Shown: piece after piece, positions 1 to 9,208 of the stretch
Layout: each line of letters begins with the position of its first letter
Numbering within the stretch: position 1 is the stretch's first letter
NCBI GenBank assembly: GCA_029547745.1
Contig: JAKPOQ010000079.1
Coordinates: 1-38,823 of the forward strand
Direction of reading: 5' to 3'
Length of the DNA stretch: 38,823 bases
Origin: Actinomycetes bacterium
GTDB lineage: Bacteria > Actinomycetota > Thermoleophilia > UBA2241
Made by a program: the position numbers and the translations under genes
Notes under the pieces: model-generated
What the model saw: the letters and a program-made list of their open reading frames with translations, nothing else
What the model was told of the DNA's origin: nothing
Databases searched by the model: none

Positions 1-1
1 C

Positions 2-496
2 GCGCTGTATCGCTCGCGCGCCGCCGGACGGCTGGGGCGAAAACCGCAGGCGATACTGACCCGCGAGCTGCGCCGCCGCCAGTGGACCCTGCTCCCCGAG
101 CAGAGCTTCCGCGGCGGCCTTCGCGACACGCTGTCGACCCTTAGCGAAGAGGCGCCGCTGCCGCTGCCCGGCGCCGTCGGCATCGGCGGCGTGCCGGCGC
201 CGGTCATACGGGAAGGCGGCGCCGCGCCCGTCCCGGGCGAGCCCGCCGCCCCCGGCGAGCCTGCCACTGCCGCGCCCGTCCCGGGCGAGCCCCCCGCCCC
301 CGGCGAGTCCGCCACTGCCGCGCCCGTCCCGGGCGAGCCCGCCGCCCCCGCCGTCCTGCGCGTCCCCGCCCGCATGCGCTTCTGGGCCCTGCAGGCGCTC
401 CGCGGCGGCCGCCTCAGCCTTGAGCGGGCGGCCGCCGCCCTGCACCAGACAGCGGCCGCGCTCGAGGCCGACCTCGAGCGTCTCGGCGTCGGATAG
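2..496 (+). CDS. C-terminal part of an unidentified protein with Pro/Gly/Glu-rich repeats (truncated at window edge)
   Basis: The reading frame is open from the window edge to a TAG at 494-496, so the 5' end lies outside. The visible part has a basic, Arg-rich segment with an ALYRSRAAGRLGRK start, then a low-complexity linker of repeated APVPGEPAAPGEPATA-like units, then a helical tail of about 40 residues ending in DLERLGVG. The tail looks like a small helix-turn-helix-type or helical bundle segment. I do not recognise the family. A resemblance to the C-terminal helices of ImmA/IrrE-type metallopeptidases is possible but weak. The methionine codon inside the frame at 191 is not a convincing start because coding character continues upstream of it. 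Confidence 0.6.
   Translation, partial: ALYRSRAAGRLGRKPQAILTRELRRRQWTLLPEQSFRGGLRDTLSTLSEEAPLPLPGAVGIGGVPAPVIREGGAAPVPGEPAAPGEPATAAPVPGEPPAPGESATAAPVPGEPAAPAVLRVPARMRFWALQALRGGRLSLERAAAALHQTAAALEADLERLGVG
221..364 (+). repeat. 48-bp tandem repeat inside the first gene
   Basis: Three consecutive units begin at 221, 269 and 317, each starting GCCGCGCCCGTCCCGGGCGA. The third is incomplete. They encode a 16-residue Pro/Gly/Glu/Ala unit and keep the frame open. Such a linker is likely flexible, and the array may vary in length between strains. Confidence 0.85.
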
Positions 497-679
497 CACG
501 GCTGCTCCCGCCCACGAGCGGCGCCGTGTAGCCGGACTGGACAACGCCGTCATCGTCCTATAGAGTGCCGCGAAACCGCGGCCGTTTGGGGACGGTTCCG
601 GCTCTTGCCCCCTCTCACGGACTCCAACAGGACGGTCGTGGCGTGCCGCGTCACGGCGAGCGACCACCGGGAGGCGCCC

Positions 680-1204
680 ATGAGAAAGGCCCTCGCCATC
701 ATCTGCCTCGCCCTCCTCGCTTCACTGTCGGCCTTCGCTCTGCCCGCCCTCCTGCGGCCGGCCACCGCTCGCGCGGCGACGCCGACCACGGCCGAGAAGC
801 GCCTCATCGCGGCGGTCAACCGCGTGCGCATCAATCACGACCTCGCGAAGGTGCGCTGCCGGAGCTTCCTCCTCGTCGCCGCGCGCTTCCACGCCGACGA
901 GCTCGCCGATCGTGAGCTGCTCACGCACAAGAGCGAATGCGGCTGGACCCTCGCACAGCGTGTGCGCCACCTCGGTTACACAGCCGACGGATACACCTAC
1001 TGGACGATCGGCGAGGACCTCGCCCACGTCACTGCCGGCACCTCGGCGGCACGGGCCAGAGCCGTCGTGCGCCGCTGGATGCGCAGCTCCGCCCACCGCG
1101 CCGTCCTCCTCGCCCCGAAGATACGGGATATCGGCGTGGGCACGGCCGTAGGCGCTGACGGGATGAAGTACGTGACGGTGGACTTGGGCCGGCGGATCAT
1201 GTAG
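680..1204 (+). CDS. secreted CAP (SCP/PR1-like) domain protein
   Basis: The 174-residue product begins with a clear signal peptide (MRKALAIICLALLASLSAFALPALL, with Ala-rich cleavage region ARAA near residue 33). A CAP/SCP domain follows: helix EKRLIAAVNRVRINHDL, conserved FHADELADRELLTH, GEDLAHV, and a C-terminal RWMRSSAHRAVLLAPKIRDIGVG segment. This is the pattern of the bacterial CAP superfamily (extracellular proteins of mostly unknown activity). The frame is open upstream to 605, but GGGAGG at 669-674 sits five bases before ATG 680 and the signal peptide starts there, so 680 is chosen. The stop is TAG. About 180 bases without a gene lie upstream. The product is probably exported; its ligand or substrate is unknown. 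Confidence 0.85.
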   Translation: MRKALAIICLALLASLSAFALPALLRPATARAATPTTAEKRLIAAVNRVRINHDLAKVRCRSFLLVAARFHADELADRELLTHKSECGWTLAQRVRHLGYTADGYTYWTIGEDLAHVTAGTSAARARAVVRRWMRSSAHRAVLLAPKIRDIGVGTAVGADGMKYVTVDLGRRIM

Positions 1205-1321
1205 CCCGCCTCCGGGCCGTTCACCCTTCAGCGCTCGCCTGCGTCCCGATCGCCAGGGCGTCGTCACTTGGAGCGTCGTCAACCTGGATAGCTCAAGCGT
1301 GGCGGTGGCCCTGCCGATGAA

Positions 1322-3550
1322 GTGGGGGACATGCCGCAGAGCGGGCACACGCCACCCATCCCAGCGCCGACCGACGTACTCGACATCCTCTGTCGGGCGC
1401 TGGCGACGCTCACGTCGGCCGACGACGCCGACGAGGTCGCGAGGCGCATCGTCCGCCTCATAGCGGAGGCCGTGGGCGCGAGCGAATGCGCTCTCTACGA
1501 GGACGAGAGCCACACCGGGCAGCTCATCGCGGCAGCGCATTGGAGAGCGGCCCCCGCGACCAGGGCGAGCGCCGAGACGCTACGTGATCTCGTGGAGACC
1601 GGGGATGCCACCGACGGCCGGCAGAGAGTGCGAGCCCGGACACCGCGTGAGATGAGATCCGGCCACCGCGACGCGTTCGCAGGTGATCGCGCGCTGACAG
1701 AGCGGGACGACGGGAAGAGCCGGCTCATCATCCCCCTCGCCTACGGCGACCGGACGATCGGTCGCCTCTCGATCGGACACCGCGACCAGCAAGGGTTCAG
1801 TGACGGCCAGAAGGAGCTGGCGACGATGCTCGCGGTGCCGGCGGCGCTCGCCTTGCACGACCTTCAGGCATCGAGGAGGATGACCGTGCAAGACCGCTTC
1901 TTGCGCTCGCTCGTCGAGTCGAGCAGCGCCATGAGCTCCACGGCCGGCCTCGACGAGCTCCTTCAGCGCGTCGCCCAAGAGGCATCGGAAGCGCTGCACA
2001 CGTCGCAAGCGGCCGTCTACACCCACGATCCCGAACAGGACGCGTTGATCTATCGTGTCTTCCACGTGCGCGTGCCGGCGCCTGGCGCGGATGACCCGCT
2101 CGGTACCGTGTGTCGGTTCTCGGACTGCCCTGGCAACAAGGCGATCCTCTTCAGCGACGACATCGTCGTGGAACACCAGTCCGACGCCGACCTGCCCGCC
2201 GATCGCCGACGCAATCTCGAGCGCTGGGACGAAAGGACCGTCCTCAGCGTCCCGCTGCGTTTCCATGACGAGCGGCTCGGCCTCCTGCGCCTGTACGAGT
2301 TCGAGGAGGAGCGCATGTTCACCCCGCTCGAGCTCCAGTTCGCGCGAGGCCTGGGTGAACTCGCCGGCGCGGCGATTCACGATGCGCAGAGTTTCCAGCG
2401 TGAACAGGCCCGTGGCCTTGAGCTCGAGACGCTGCTCGAGGCGAGCAAGGCCATGACCTCGAGCATGGAGCTCGAGGACATCCTCGGCCAACTGGCACGG
2501 CGCACCGCCACGGCTCTCGGTACCCCTCAATGCCTGATCTACGAGTACGACCCTGCCCGCGAGGTCACCGTCCTGCGCTCGGTCTTCAACGCGGACGCGC
2601 ACTCCTCCGACGACGAGACGCGCATCGGCGCCGAGTACGCCCTCGCCGACTACCCGACCGACCGCGAGGTCTTGCTCCGCAGCGAAGTCATCGAGGAACA
2701 TGTCTCAGACCCTGAGCTGCCGGTCGACGTGCGCTCCTCCATGGGACTATCCGGCGAGAAGTCGTGTCTGACTGTGCCACTCGTGTTCCGCGGTCACTCG
2801 CTCGGCATCATGGAGTTGGTCGAGACGCGACGCGAGCGTCGCTTCACGGCGAGCGAGATCGGCCTCGCTCGCGCCCTCGCCGAGCAGGCGGCGACGGCCC
2901 TGAACAACGCCCGCCTCTTCCGGCAGAGCAAGGACTACGCAGCCCGTCTCGAGTCGAGCTACCTCGAGACCGTCACGGCCCTCGCCGCCGCGATGGAGGC
3001 CAAAGACCACTACACGGCCGAGCATGCCGACATGCTGGCCAGAATGGCGGTGCTCGTGGGCCGACACCTGGGACTGAGCGAGGCACAGCTACGCGACCTT
3101 CAGTACGCCAGCGTGCTCCACGACATCGGCAAGATCGGGATCCCCGGGCACATCCTGAACAAGCCCGACAGGCTCACACCGGAAGAGTTCGCCGTGATGG
3201 CCGAGCATACGATCATCGGCGAGCGGATCGTCTCGCGCATCGACTATCTGGCCCCCATCGGCAAGGCGATCCGCGCCGCCCATGAGCGCTGGGACGGCCG
3301 CGGCTATCCGGACCGCCTCGCCGGCGACGAGATCCCGCTGCCGGCCCGCATCCTCTTCGTCTGCGATGCCTTCCACGCCATGACCTCGCGCCGTCCGTAC
3401 CGGCCGGCCATGCGGGCAGAGGAAGCCCTCGAGGAACTGCGTCGCAACGCCGGGGCGCAGTTCGACCCGACCGTCGTCGAAGCCTTCCTCGAGGTATGGC
3501 CGCGGCTCGGAGCAAGCGAGGCCGACGTCCGACCGGGCACCCTGAACTGA
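1322..3550 (+). CDS. multi-GAF HD-GYP domain protein (probable cyclic-di-GMP phosphodiesterase)
   Basis: The 742-residue protein appears to have three GAF-like sensory domains in a row (roughly residues 20-185, 200-365 and 375-545) followed by an HD-GYP domain (about 555-735). The HD motif LHDIGKIGIP has His600-Asp601. HERWDGRGYPDRL carries the GYP signature at 661-663, and DAFHAMTSRRPYRPA matches the conserved downstream block. HD-GYP enzymes hydrolyse cyclic-di-GMP; here the GAF domains presumably bind small ligands that set the activity. GAF domains 2 and 3 resemble each other, suggesting internal duplication. No membrane segment is visible, so it is probably cytoplasmic. The start is uncertain: GTG 1322 or ATG 1331, neither with a well-spaced ribosome site. 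It converges on the HAD gene of the methylamine cluster. Confidence 0.9.
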   Translation: MGDMPQSGHTPPIPAPTDVLDILCRALATLTSADDADEVARRIVRLIAEAVGASECALYEDESHTGQLIAAAHWRAAPATRASAETLRDLVETGDATDGRQRVRARTPREMRSGHRDAFAGDRALTERDDGKSRLIIPLAYGDRTIGRLSIGHRDQQGFSDGQKELATMLAVPAALALHDLQASRRMTVQDRFLRSLVESSSAMSSTAGLDELLQRVAQEASEALHTSQAAVYTHDPEQDALIYRVFHVRVPAPGADDPLGTVCRFSDCPGNKAILFSDDIVVEHQSDADLPADRRRNLERWDERTVLSVPLRFHDERLGLLRLYEFEEERMFTPLELQFARGLGELAGAAIHDAQSFQREQARGLELETLLEASKAMTSSMELEDILGQLARRTATALGTPQCLIYEYDPAREVTVLRSVFNADAHSSDDETRIGAEYALADYPTDREVLLRSEVIEEHVSDPELPVDVRSSMGLSGEKSCLTVPLVFRGHSLGIMELVETRRERRFTASEIGLARALAEQAATALNNARLFRQSKDYAARLESSYLETVTALAAAMEAKDHYTAEHADMLARMAVLVGRHLGLSEAQLRDLQYASVLHDIGKIGIPGHILNKPDRLTPEEFAVMAEHTIIGERIVSRIDYLAPIGKAIRAAHERWDGRGYPDRLAGDEIPLPARILFVCDAFHAMTSRRPYRPAMRAEEALEELRRNAGAQFDPTVVEAFLEVWPRLGASEADVRPGTLN

Positions 3551-3594
3551 AGGAGGAGCCGGCGCCGAGGCAGACCGCCGAGGCGGGCCGGTCC

Positions 3595-4278
3595 TCAGCC
3601 GGAGACGATGGTCACGATCTCGGCCGGGGTGCGCGCGATGCGCTCGGCGCCGGCGACGAGGAGGCGCTCGGGCTCGTGCCAGCCCCACGCGACCCCCAGC
3701 GGCGTGGCCCCGGCCTCGCACGCCTCGCGCATGTCGCCGACGGTGTCGCCCACAAACCACGGCCTCTGCTGGCCGGGGTGGGCGGCGACCAGCCGGCGGA
3801 TCTTCTCGACCTTGCTGGTCGCGGTCTCAGAGCCGGCGACCTCGCTCACGCCGTCCACCCGGTGCTGTCGCAGCCACTCGGCGACCACGGCTTCGCTGTT
3901 CGACGTGACGATGACGATGTGCCACTTCTCGCTGAGGACGGTGACCGCCTCGGGCATGCCCGGAAAAGGCGCGATCGTCGGGGCCTCGCGGACGGCTGCG
4001 GCCGATACCCGAGCGAGGACGCGCCGGACCTGCGCCGCAGTCCCGCCGCTGCGCCGCAGGCTCGCGTAGACATTGTCTTCGAACAGGCTCTTCACGTCGT
4101 CGGGCGTCCGTAGCGCGGCGAGGCCTTCCTTGCGGCTCGCCGCAAGGAAGGCCTCGCTCAACACAGCGAACGAATCGGCCAGGACCCCGTCATAGTCGAA
4201 CAGCACGAGCGGGGGGAGCTCGGCGTCCTTCCCCGGAGGGGTGGGAAGCGAAGCGACGGGGCCCTGGCCCTGTGTCAC
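3595..4278 (-). CDS. HAD-superfamily phosphatase (phosphoglycolate phosphatase-like)
   Basis: The 227-residue product has the HAD nucleophile motif LVLFDYDGVLADS near residue 27, motif II VIVTSNSEAVV, and motif III/IV FVGDTVGDMREACEAG. It has a helical cap, as in phosphoglycolate phosphatase-like (C1-cap) members. The open frame extends upstream to 4551, but that part overlaps the preceding gene out of frame. GTG 4278 is preceded by AGGGGAG at eight bases, so it is chosen. The gene starts 22 bases after the glutamine-synthetase-like gene and is the last gene of the minus-strand cluster. A phosphatase here fits with two sugar/choline-kinase-like proteins upstream: one or more intermediates may be phosphorylated. 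The substrate cannot be read from sequence. Confidence 0.85.
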   Translation of the reverse strand: MTQGQGPVASLPTPPGKDAELPPLVLFDYDGVLADSFAVLSEAFLAASRKEGLAALRTPDDVKSLFEDNVYASLRRSGGTAAQVRRVLARVSAAAVREAPTIAPFPGMPEAVTVLSEKWHIVIVTSNSEAVVAEWLRQHRVDGVSEVAGSETATSKVEKIRRLVAAHPGQQRPWFVGDTVGDMREACEAGATPLGVAWGWHEPERLLVAGAERIARTPAEIVTIVSG

Positions 4279-4300
4279 AGGATGGACTCCCCTGTGGCTG

Positions 4301-5728
4301 TCAAGCTTGCTCGAAGTACCGCTGGACTTCCCAGTCCGTGACGACGTTGTTGTCCAAGGCACTCTGTTCCTGCTTCGCGCAGTGCAACAGGTGCTGGAAG
4401 ACGTCCTCGCCGAACATCTCCCGCGCGACCTCGCTCTTCTCGAACTCGAGGATCGCCTCGTGCAGGGAGTAAGGCAGCCGGGTGACGTCCTCGGCCGCAT
4501 AGGCGTTGCCCTCGAAGCGTTCCGGCAACTCGAGTCGGTGCTCGATCCCATACAGACCGGCGGCGATGGTCGCCGCGAAGGCGAGGTAGACGTTGGCGTC
4601 GGCGCCCGGCGTACGGTTCTCGACCCGGAAGCCCCGGCCGTGGCCTACCGTCCGATACCCCACCGTACGGTTGTCGCCGCTCCACACACAAGCGGTCGGG
4701 GCCCACGAGGCAGGCTGGTAGCGCTTGTACGAGTTCACCAGAGGAGCGAACATCCAGCACAGCTCCCGTGCCGTCGCCAGTTGACCGGCAAGGTAGTGCT
4801 GGAAGGTCTTGGACATGTTGTAGGGCTGGCGCTCGTCCCACATCAGCGAATCCGTGTTCTCGGCGTTCCAGAGGCTCGAGTGGATGTGGCAGGACGAGCC
4901 GGCCTGCTGCATCGACCACTTGGCCATGAAGGTGATCGCCATCCCGGCGGCATCGGCGATCTCCCGGCAGCCATGCTTGAACACGGAATGGTTGTCGGCG
5001 GCCTCGAGCGCGTCCGCATACGTGATGTTGATCTCGTGCTGGCCGTGGCCCGCTTCGCCCTTGGAGAACTCGATCGGGATGCCGGCGGCAAGCATGTCGT
5101 TGCGGATCTTGCGGATGACGTGCTCGTCGCGCGTGGTCTGCAGCATGTGGTAGTCGATGATGTAGGTCGACGAGGGCCGCAGGGTGCGGTAGTCCGCATC
5201 GGCGATCGTCCGGTACGAGTCGTTGAAGAGGTAGAACTCAAGCTCGCTCGCCATGTTGACCGTGTAACCGGCCGCCCGCGCCCGTTCGAGCTGCCGCTTG
5301 AGGATGCTGCGCGGAGCGACGGCGATCAGTTCGCCGGTCTCCTCGTCCTCGAGGTCGCAGATCACGATCGCCGTCTTGTCGATCCACGGGCAGATCCGTA
5401 GCGTCGCCAGGTCGGGCACCAGACTGAAGTCGCCGTAACCGGTCTGCCACGAGGCGAACTTGTAGCCGGGAATGACCTGCATGTCCATGTCGACGGTGAG
5501 GAGGTACTCGCAAGCATGCAGGCCGGACGAGCCCAACACCTCCTCGAGGAAGAACCTCGGGACGACGCGCTTGCCGAGGAACCTCCCCTGCATGTCCGGG
5601 AACACGCACAGGACGGTGTCGACCAACCCGGCCTCGGCGAGCCGTCCTAACGTGTCGATGTCGATCTTGCCGGTCGGCACAGCTGTCACCATGCCCTCAA
5701 GGGTGTTCGCGTCAACCTCGACGGCCAT
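4301..5728 (-). CDS. glutamine-synthetase-like gamma-glutamyl-amine ligase
   Basis: The 475-residue protein has the glutamine synthetase catalytic fold: MASELEFYLF near residue 160, GEAGHGQHEINITY near 225, SSCHIHSSLW near 280, NSYKRY near 325 and NRTVGYRTV near 350 leading to VENRTPGADANVYLA. The GHGQHEIN block, the GSSCHIH metal site and the missing type-I adenylylation end resemble the PuuA / GlnA3 / GMAS-like ligases that couple glutamate to an amine rather than classical GlnA. ATG 5728 has GGAGA four to five bases upstream; the longer frame to 5773 lacks a site. It lies between the aldehyde oxidoreductase gene (54-base gap) and the HAD phosphatase. Probable role: ATP-dependent glutamylation of a small amine released by the methyltransferases (methylamine, ethanolamine or a polyamine). 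The substrate is inferred. Confidence 0.88.
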   Translation of the reverse strand: MAVEVDANTLEGMVTAVPTGKIDIDTLGRLAEAGLVDTVLCVFPDMQGRFLGKRVVPRFFLEEVLGSSGLHACEYLLTVDMDMQVIPGYKFASWQTGYGDFSLVPDLATLRICPWIDKTAIVICDLEDEETGELIAVAPRSILKRQLERARAAGYTVNMASELEFYLFNDSYRTIADADYRTLRPSSTYIIDYHMLQTTRDEHVIRKIRNDMLAAGIPIEFSKGEAGHGQHEINITYADALEAADNHSVFKHGCREIADAAGMAITFMAKWSMQQAGSSCHIHSSLWNAENTDSLMWDERQPYNMSKTFQHYLAGQLATARELCWMFAPLVNSYKRYQPASWAPTACVWSGDNRTVGYRTVGHGRGFRVENRTPGADANVYLAFAATIAAGLYGIEHRLELPERFEGNAYAAEDVTRLPYSLHEAILEFEKSEVAREMFGEDVFQHLLHCAKQEQSALDNNVVTDWEVQRYFEQA

Positions 5729-5782
5729 CTGCTCTCCTTCACGTATGGCGGCACGACCCGGCCGCATTGCCATGGGGATCGG

Positions 5783-7702
5783 TCATCCCGCCCTCACCGT
5801 CGCCGGGCTCCTGCGGGGCGCCGCCAGCGACGGCTGCAGCCACGTGAGCCCCAGCTCACGCAGCTTGCCGTCGCTCGGGCGCCCTGTCTCGAGGTCCCAG
5901 CCCATCATCTCGTAATAACTGCGCGCCGCGGCGACGATCTCGTCACGGTCCAGCCGCTTGCCCGGCGTCGTGCCCTTCTCGAACGCGTCGTAGACCCTGT
6001 CGGGCAACGCGTCGAACTGCGGCCTCGCACCTTCGCGGACGTTGAACGCGTTGAGCATGTTCGCGCGCCGCTCGCCGACCTTCATCAGGTACCACAGGTT
6101 GACCGGGAAGCCCGTCACGGCGCGCACGATGTCCTCGATGTCGCGGTAACCGTAGAGCCCGCCCGGTGAGTAGCAAAAAGCGCACAACTCGAGCGTGTCG
6201 AGGAGCGAGTAGAAGTACTGCGTGTAGACGACGTAGCGCACCTTCTGTTCGTTCATCTCGCCGAACGGCACGGCGCTCTCGATGCCCAGGCCGACGATGT
6301 CGGGGCCGCAGGCGTTGAGCATGCCGTCGTGTTCGCAGCTCATGTGGTCCGGTCCGAACGGGTTGACCGAGTACATGAGCGCCATGGTCTTCTTCGCCTG
6401 CGGCATGTGCGCCGGCAGCCCGACGCCCTTCACGTGCACGGCGTACCGCGCCGATCGCGGCCCGAACGCCTCGACGGCGCGCGAGAAGCCCTCGGCGAGG
6501 ACGTCGCCGATGCCCTCGCGCTCGGCGATCCGGCGCGTGAGCTCGACGAGCACGGCGCCGTCGCCGAAACGCAGTTCCAAGCCGTCCGTCTGCTCGGGCC
6601 CGATGACCCCGTTCTCGTAGCACTCCACGGCGAACGCGATGAGGCCCCCTGTGGAGATCGTGTCCATACCGTAGGCGTTGCAGATCTCGTTGGCCTTGGC
6701 CACCGCCCTGATGTCGCTCACCTCGAGGTTGGAACCCATCAGCCCGATGGTCTCGAACTCGGGGCCGCCGTACGCCTCGTCGATCTCCCATGGCTCGGTC
6801 GCGGCGACCTGCTGCTTGCAGCGCATCACGCAGTTGGCGCAGGTGTCGCGCCGCCTGAAGATCGTGGCATGGAACACGTCGGTCTTGAGGCCGTCGACGC
6901 CGTCGAACACGCCTTCGCGGAAGTTGCGCGTGGTGATGTTGTCGATGCCGGCGTTGCCGTCGACCAGACCCGGCGTGCCGTTGGCACCGAAGTCCTGCCA
7001 GCCGGGCGAGTCCTTGAACGTGTCGGCGCCCTTGCGCGCCAGCTCCTTGACCTTCTCCTCGTCGGCGAACGCGTAGCGACGCTTGCCGCGCGCGGCCACG
7101 CCGACGAGGTTCTTCGCGCCCATCACCGCACCCATGCCGGTACGTCCGGCGAAGTGGTGCAGGTTGTTGGTGAGGTTGGCGAAGCGCACCCCGCGGCGCC
7201 CCGCCGGTCCGCACTGGACGATCTGCACGCGGGGGTCGTCGAGTTCCGCGCGGAGAGCCTCTTGTGTCTCCCTGGTCTTGAGCCCGGCGAGGTGCGCGGC
7301 CGGGCGGATATCGACCGTGTCGTCGTGGACCCACAGGTACACGGGCGCCTCCGCCCGGCCGTGCACGACCAGGGCGTCGAAACCCGCGTACTTGAGTTGA
7401 GGGCCGAAGTGCCCGCCGCACTGCGCGTCGCCGATCAGGCCGCTCTCGGGCGACTTGGCGCTCACGTTGAAGCGCGACAGACCCGAGATCGGCGCTCCGG
7501 TCACCACGCTCGGCGCGATGACGAGCACGTTCTCCGGCCCCAGCGGGTCGGCGCCGACGGGCACGTCACGCAACAGGTAGTACGCGGCCAGGGCGCTGCC
7601 GCCCAGGTAGGTCAGGAAGAACTGCTCCCCGGGCTGTTCGACGCTGACCTCGCCGGTGGTCAGGTCGACGTGCGCGATCCTGTCGTTGTAGCCCTGCGGC
7701 AT
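5783..7702 (-). CDS. aor: tungsten-dependent aldehyde:ferredoxin oxidoreductase
   Basis: The 639-residue product is full length for the AOR family. The N-terminal domain (LTTGEV, YLGGSALAAYYL, GAPISGLSRFNVSAKSP) binds the pterin cofactor. TCANCVMRC near residues 286-294 gives a C-x2-C-x3-C cluster motif, and a further cysteine pair (CAFC) near 505 supplies the fourth [4Fe-4S] ligand, as in known AORs. The enzyme oxidises an aldehyde to the acid with ferredoxin as acceptor and is typical of anaerobes. ATG 7702 has GAGAGGG upstream and follows the type-I glutamine synthetase gene by 19 bases. In this cluster it could oxidise the aldehyde made by the neighbouring SDR. No dedicated small ferredoxin subunit gene is adjacent. 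The aldehyde itself is unknown. Confidence 0.93.
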   Translation of the reverse strand: MPQGYNDRIAHVDLTTGEVSVEQPGEQFFLTYLGGSALAAYYLLRDVPVGADPLGPENVLVIAPSVVTGAPISGLSRFNVSAKSPESGLIGDAQCGGHFGPQLKYAGFDALVVHGRAEAPVYLWVHDDTVDIRPAAHLAGLKTRETQEALRAELDDPRVQIVQCGPAGRRGVRFANLTNNLHHFAGRTGMGAVMGAKNLVGVAARGKRRYAFADEEKVKELARKGADTFKDSPGWQDFGANGTPGLVDGNAGIDNITTRNFREGVFDGVDGLKTDVFHATIFRRRDTCANCVMRCKQQVAATEPWEIDEAYGGPEFETIGLMGSNLEVSDIRAVAKANEICNAYGMDTISTGGLIAFAVECYENGVIGPEQTDGLELRFGDGAVLVELTRRIAEREGIGDVLAEGFSRAVEAFGPRSARYAVHVKGVGLPAHMPQAKKTMALMYSVNPFGPDHMSCEHDGMLNACGPDIVGLGIESAVPFGEMNEQKVRYVVYTQYFYSLLDTLELCAFCYSPGGLYGYRDIEDIVRAVTGFPVNLWYLMKVGERRANMLNAFNVREGARPQFDALPDRVYDAFEKGTTPGKRLDRDEIVAAARSYYEMMGWDLETGRPSDGKLRELGLTWLQPSLAAPRRSPATVRAG

Positions 7703-7721
7703 GCCCGTACCCTCTCTCGTC

Positions 7722-9206
7722 TCAGCGGTCGTAGTACAAGGCGAACTCGTAGGGGTGCGGCCTGACGGCCATCGGACCCACCTCGTTCCTCATCTTGAGG
7801 TCGACCCAGTCGTCGACGAAGGCCTCGTCGACGATGCCCGTGGCGGTGAGGAAGTCGTGGTCCTCGCGCAGCGCCTCGAGGGCGAGCTGCAGACTGGTCG
7901 GGGCCTGCTTCATCGCCGCCCGCTCGGCCTCAGGAAGCGTGTACACGTTCACGTCGAAGGGACCGAAGCCGAGCTCCTTCGGGCTCATCCGCTTCTCGAT
8001 GCCGTCGGCCATGGCGGCGATCACCGTGGCCAGCGTCAGGTAGGGGTTGCCGATGGGGTCGGCCATGCGGTATTCGATGCGCTGCGCCGTCGGCGAGATC
8101 CCGTACGCCGGGATGCGCAGCGCCGCGCTGCGGTTGGCGAGGCCGAAGAACAGGTGGACCGGCGCCGCCAACCCGGGCGCGAACCGGCGGAACGAGTTCG
8201 TCGACGGGTTGCAGATCGCCATCATCGCCGGCGTGTGCTGCAGGAGCCCGCCGATGGCGTACAGGGCGGGCTCGCTGAGTGAGGCGTACGTACCTTCCTC
8301 GTAGAAGAGCGACCTGTCGCCTTCCTTGAGGTACAGGTGGAAGTGCATGCCGTTGCCGGCCTCGTCATGGAGCGGCTTGGGCATGAAGGTCGCTGTCTTG
8401 CCGTGGCTCAGGGCCACGGACTTGATGACGTCCTTCGCCATTTGCATATGGTCGCCGGCCAGAAGAGCGGGCTCGAAGCGGAACTCGATCTCGACCTGGC
8501 CCGGTCCGCCGAGCTCGTGATGGTGGTACTTCACCGGCACGCCGCACTGCCCCAGCGCCCAGACGATGTCGGCGCGCAGCTCGTACAGGTGGTCACGGGG
8601 CGGAGCGGCATGTTGGCCGACGGCACGTCCCAGATGGTAGCCGGAGTTCGGTCCCCACTCGTCGGAGTCAGAGTTCCAGCTCGCTTCCTCCGCGTCGATC
8701 ACCACCGTCTGGCGGTCTTGCGCGGACGCGTAGCGCACATCGTCGAAGACGTAGAACTCGAGCTCCGGCAGGACCATCAGTCGACCCTTGCCGGCGACCG
8801 CGCTCAGGCGCTCGACGGCGCGCCGCAAGATGCTGCGCGGGCAGCGGCTGAACTCGCTGCCGTCGGCGTTGCGGATGGTGCAGAGGATGTCGAGGGTCTT
8901 CGTCTCGGTGGAGGGGTCGAGGAAGGCCGTCGGCAGGTCGGGGACCATGCGCATGTCCGAGGCCTCGATCGTGCGGTAGCCGGGGTAGTTGGACATGCCC
9001 GCCCCCGTGCCCGCCGTGAGCAACTCCTCGTCGACCGCCGAGGGCGGGAAGCTGAGCTGTCTCGTGAGGCCGTTGAGGTCGGTGACGCGGAGGTTCACCA
9101 TCTCCACGCCCGCGTCGCGTATCCAGCTCAGCAGTTGGACGGGCGTGTCCGGGATGACGGCGGGCAGCGGCGCCTCGCGCCTGCGGCTGTCGGGCGACGG
9201 AACCAT
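7722..9206 (-). CDS. type-I glutamine synthetase family protein
   Basis: The 494-residue protein is close to classical GlnA in layout: beta-grasp start, LPELEFYVFD, HHHELGGPGQVEIEF, GNGMHFHLYL, NSFRRFAPG, NRSAALRIP, IEYRMADPIGNPYL, and the type-I C-terminus RPHPYEFALYY. The adenylylation-loop tyrosine is not evident. ATG 9206 is two bases downstream of the SDR stop codon, so translation is probably coupled; the frame continues upstream inside the SDR gene only as a shadow. Two glutamine-synthetase paralogues flank the AOR gene. Because this one sits in a catabolic operon, its acceptor may be an amine other than ammonia, but genuine glutamine formation cannot be excluded. Confidence 0.88.
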   Translation of the reverse strand: MVPSPDSRRREAPLPAVIPDTPVQLLSWIRDAGVEMVNLRVTDLNGLTRQLSFPPSAVDEELLTAGTGAGMSNYPGYRTIEASDMRMVPDLPTAFLDPSTETKTLDILCTIRNADGSEFSRCPRSILRRAVERLSAVAGKGRLMVLPELEFYVFDDVRYASAQDRQTVVIDAEEASWNSDSDEWGPNSGYHLGRAVGQHAAPPRDHLYELRADIVWALGQCGVPVKYHHHELGGPGQVEIEFRFEPALLAGDHMQMAKDVIKSVALSHGKTATFMPKPLHDEAGNGMHFHLYLKEGDRSLFYEEGTYASLSEPALYAIGGLLQHTPAMMAICNPSTNSFRRFAPGLAAPVHLFFGLANRSAALRIPAYGISPTAQRIEYRMADPIGNPYLTLATVIAAMADGIEKRMSPKELGFGPFDVNVYTLPEAERAAMKQAPTSLQLALEALREDHDFLTATGIVDEAFVDDWVDLKMRNEVGPMAVRPHPYEFALYYDR

Positions 9207-9208
9207 GG

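Noticed and set aside
221-364. CRISPR-like repeat array
   Set aside because: The units are contiguous, in frame and coding, without spacers.
5943-7421. Alternative minus-strand frame of about 490 codons within the AOR gene
   Set aside because: Arg-rich out-of-frame translation of the AOR gene.
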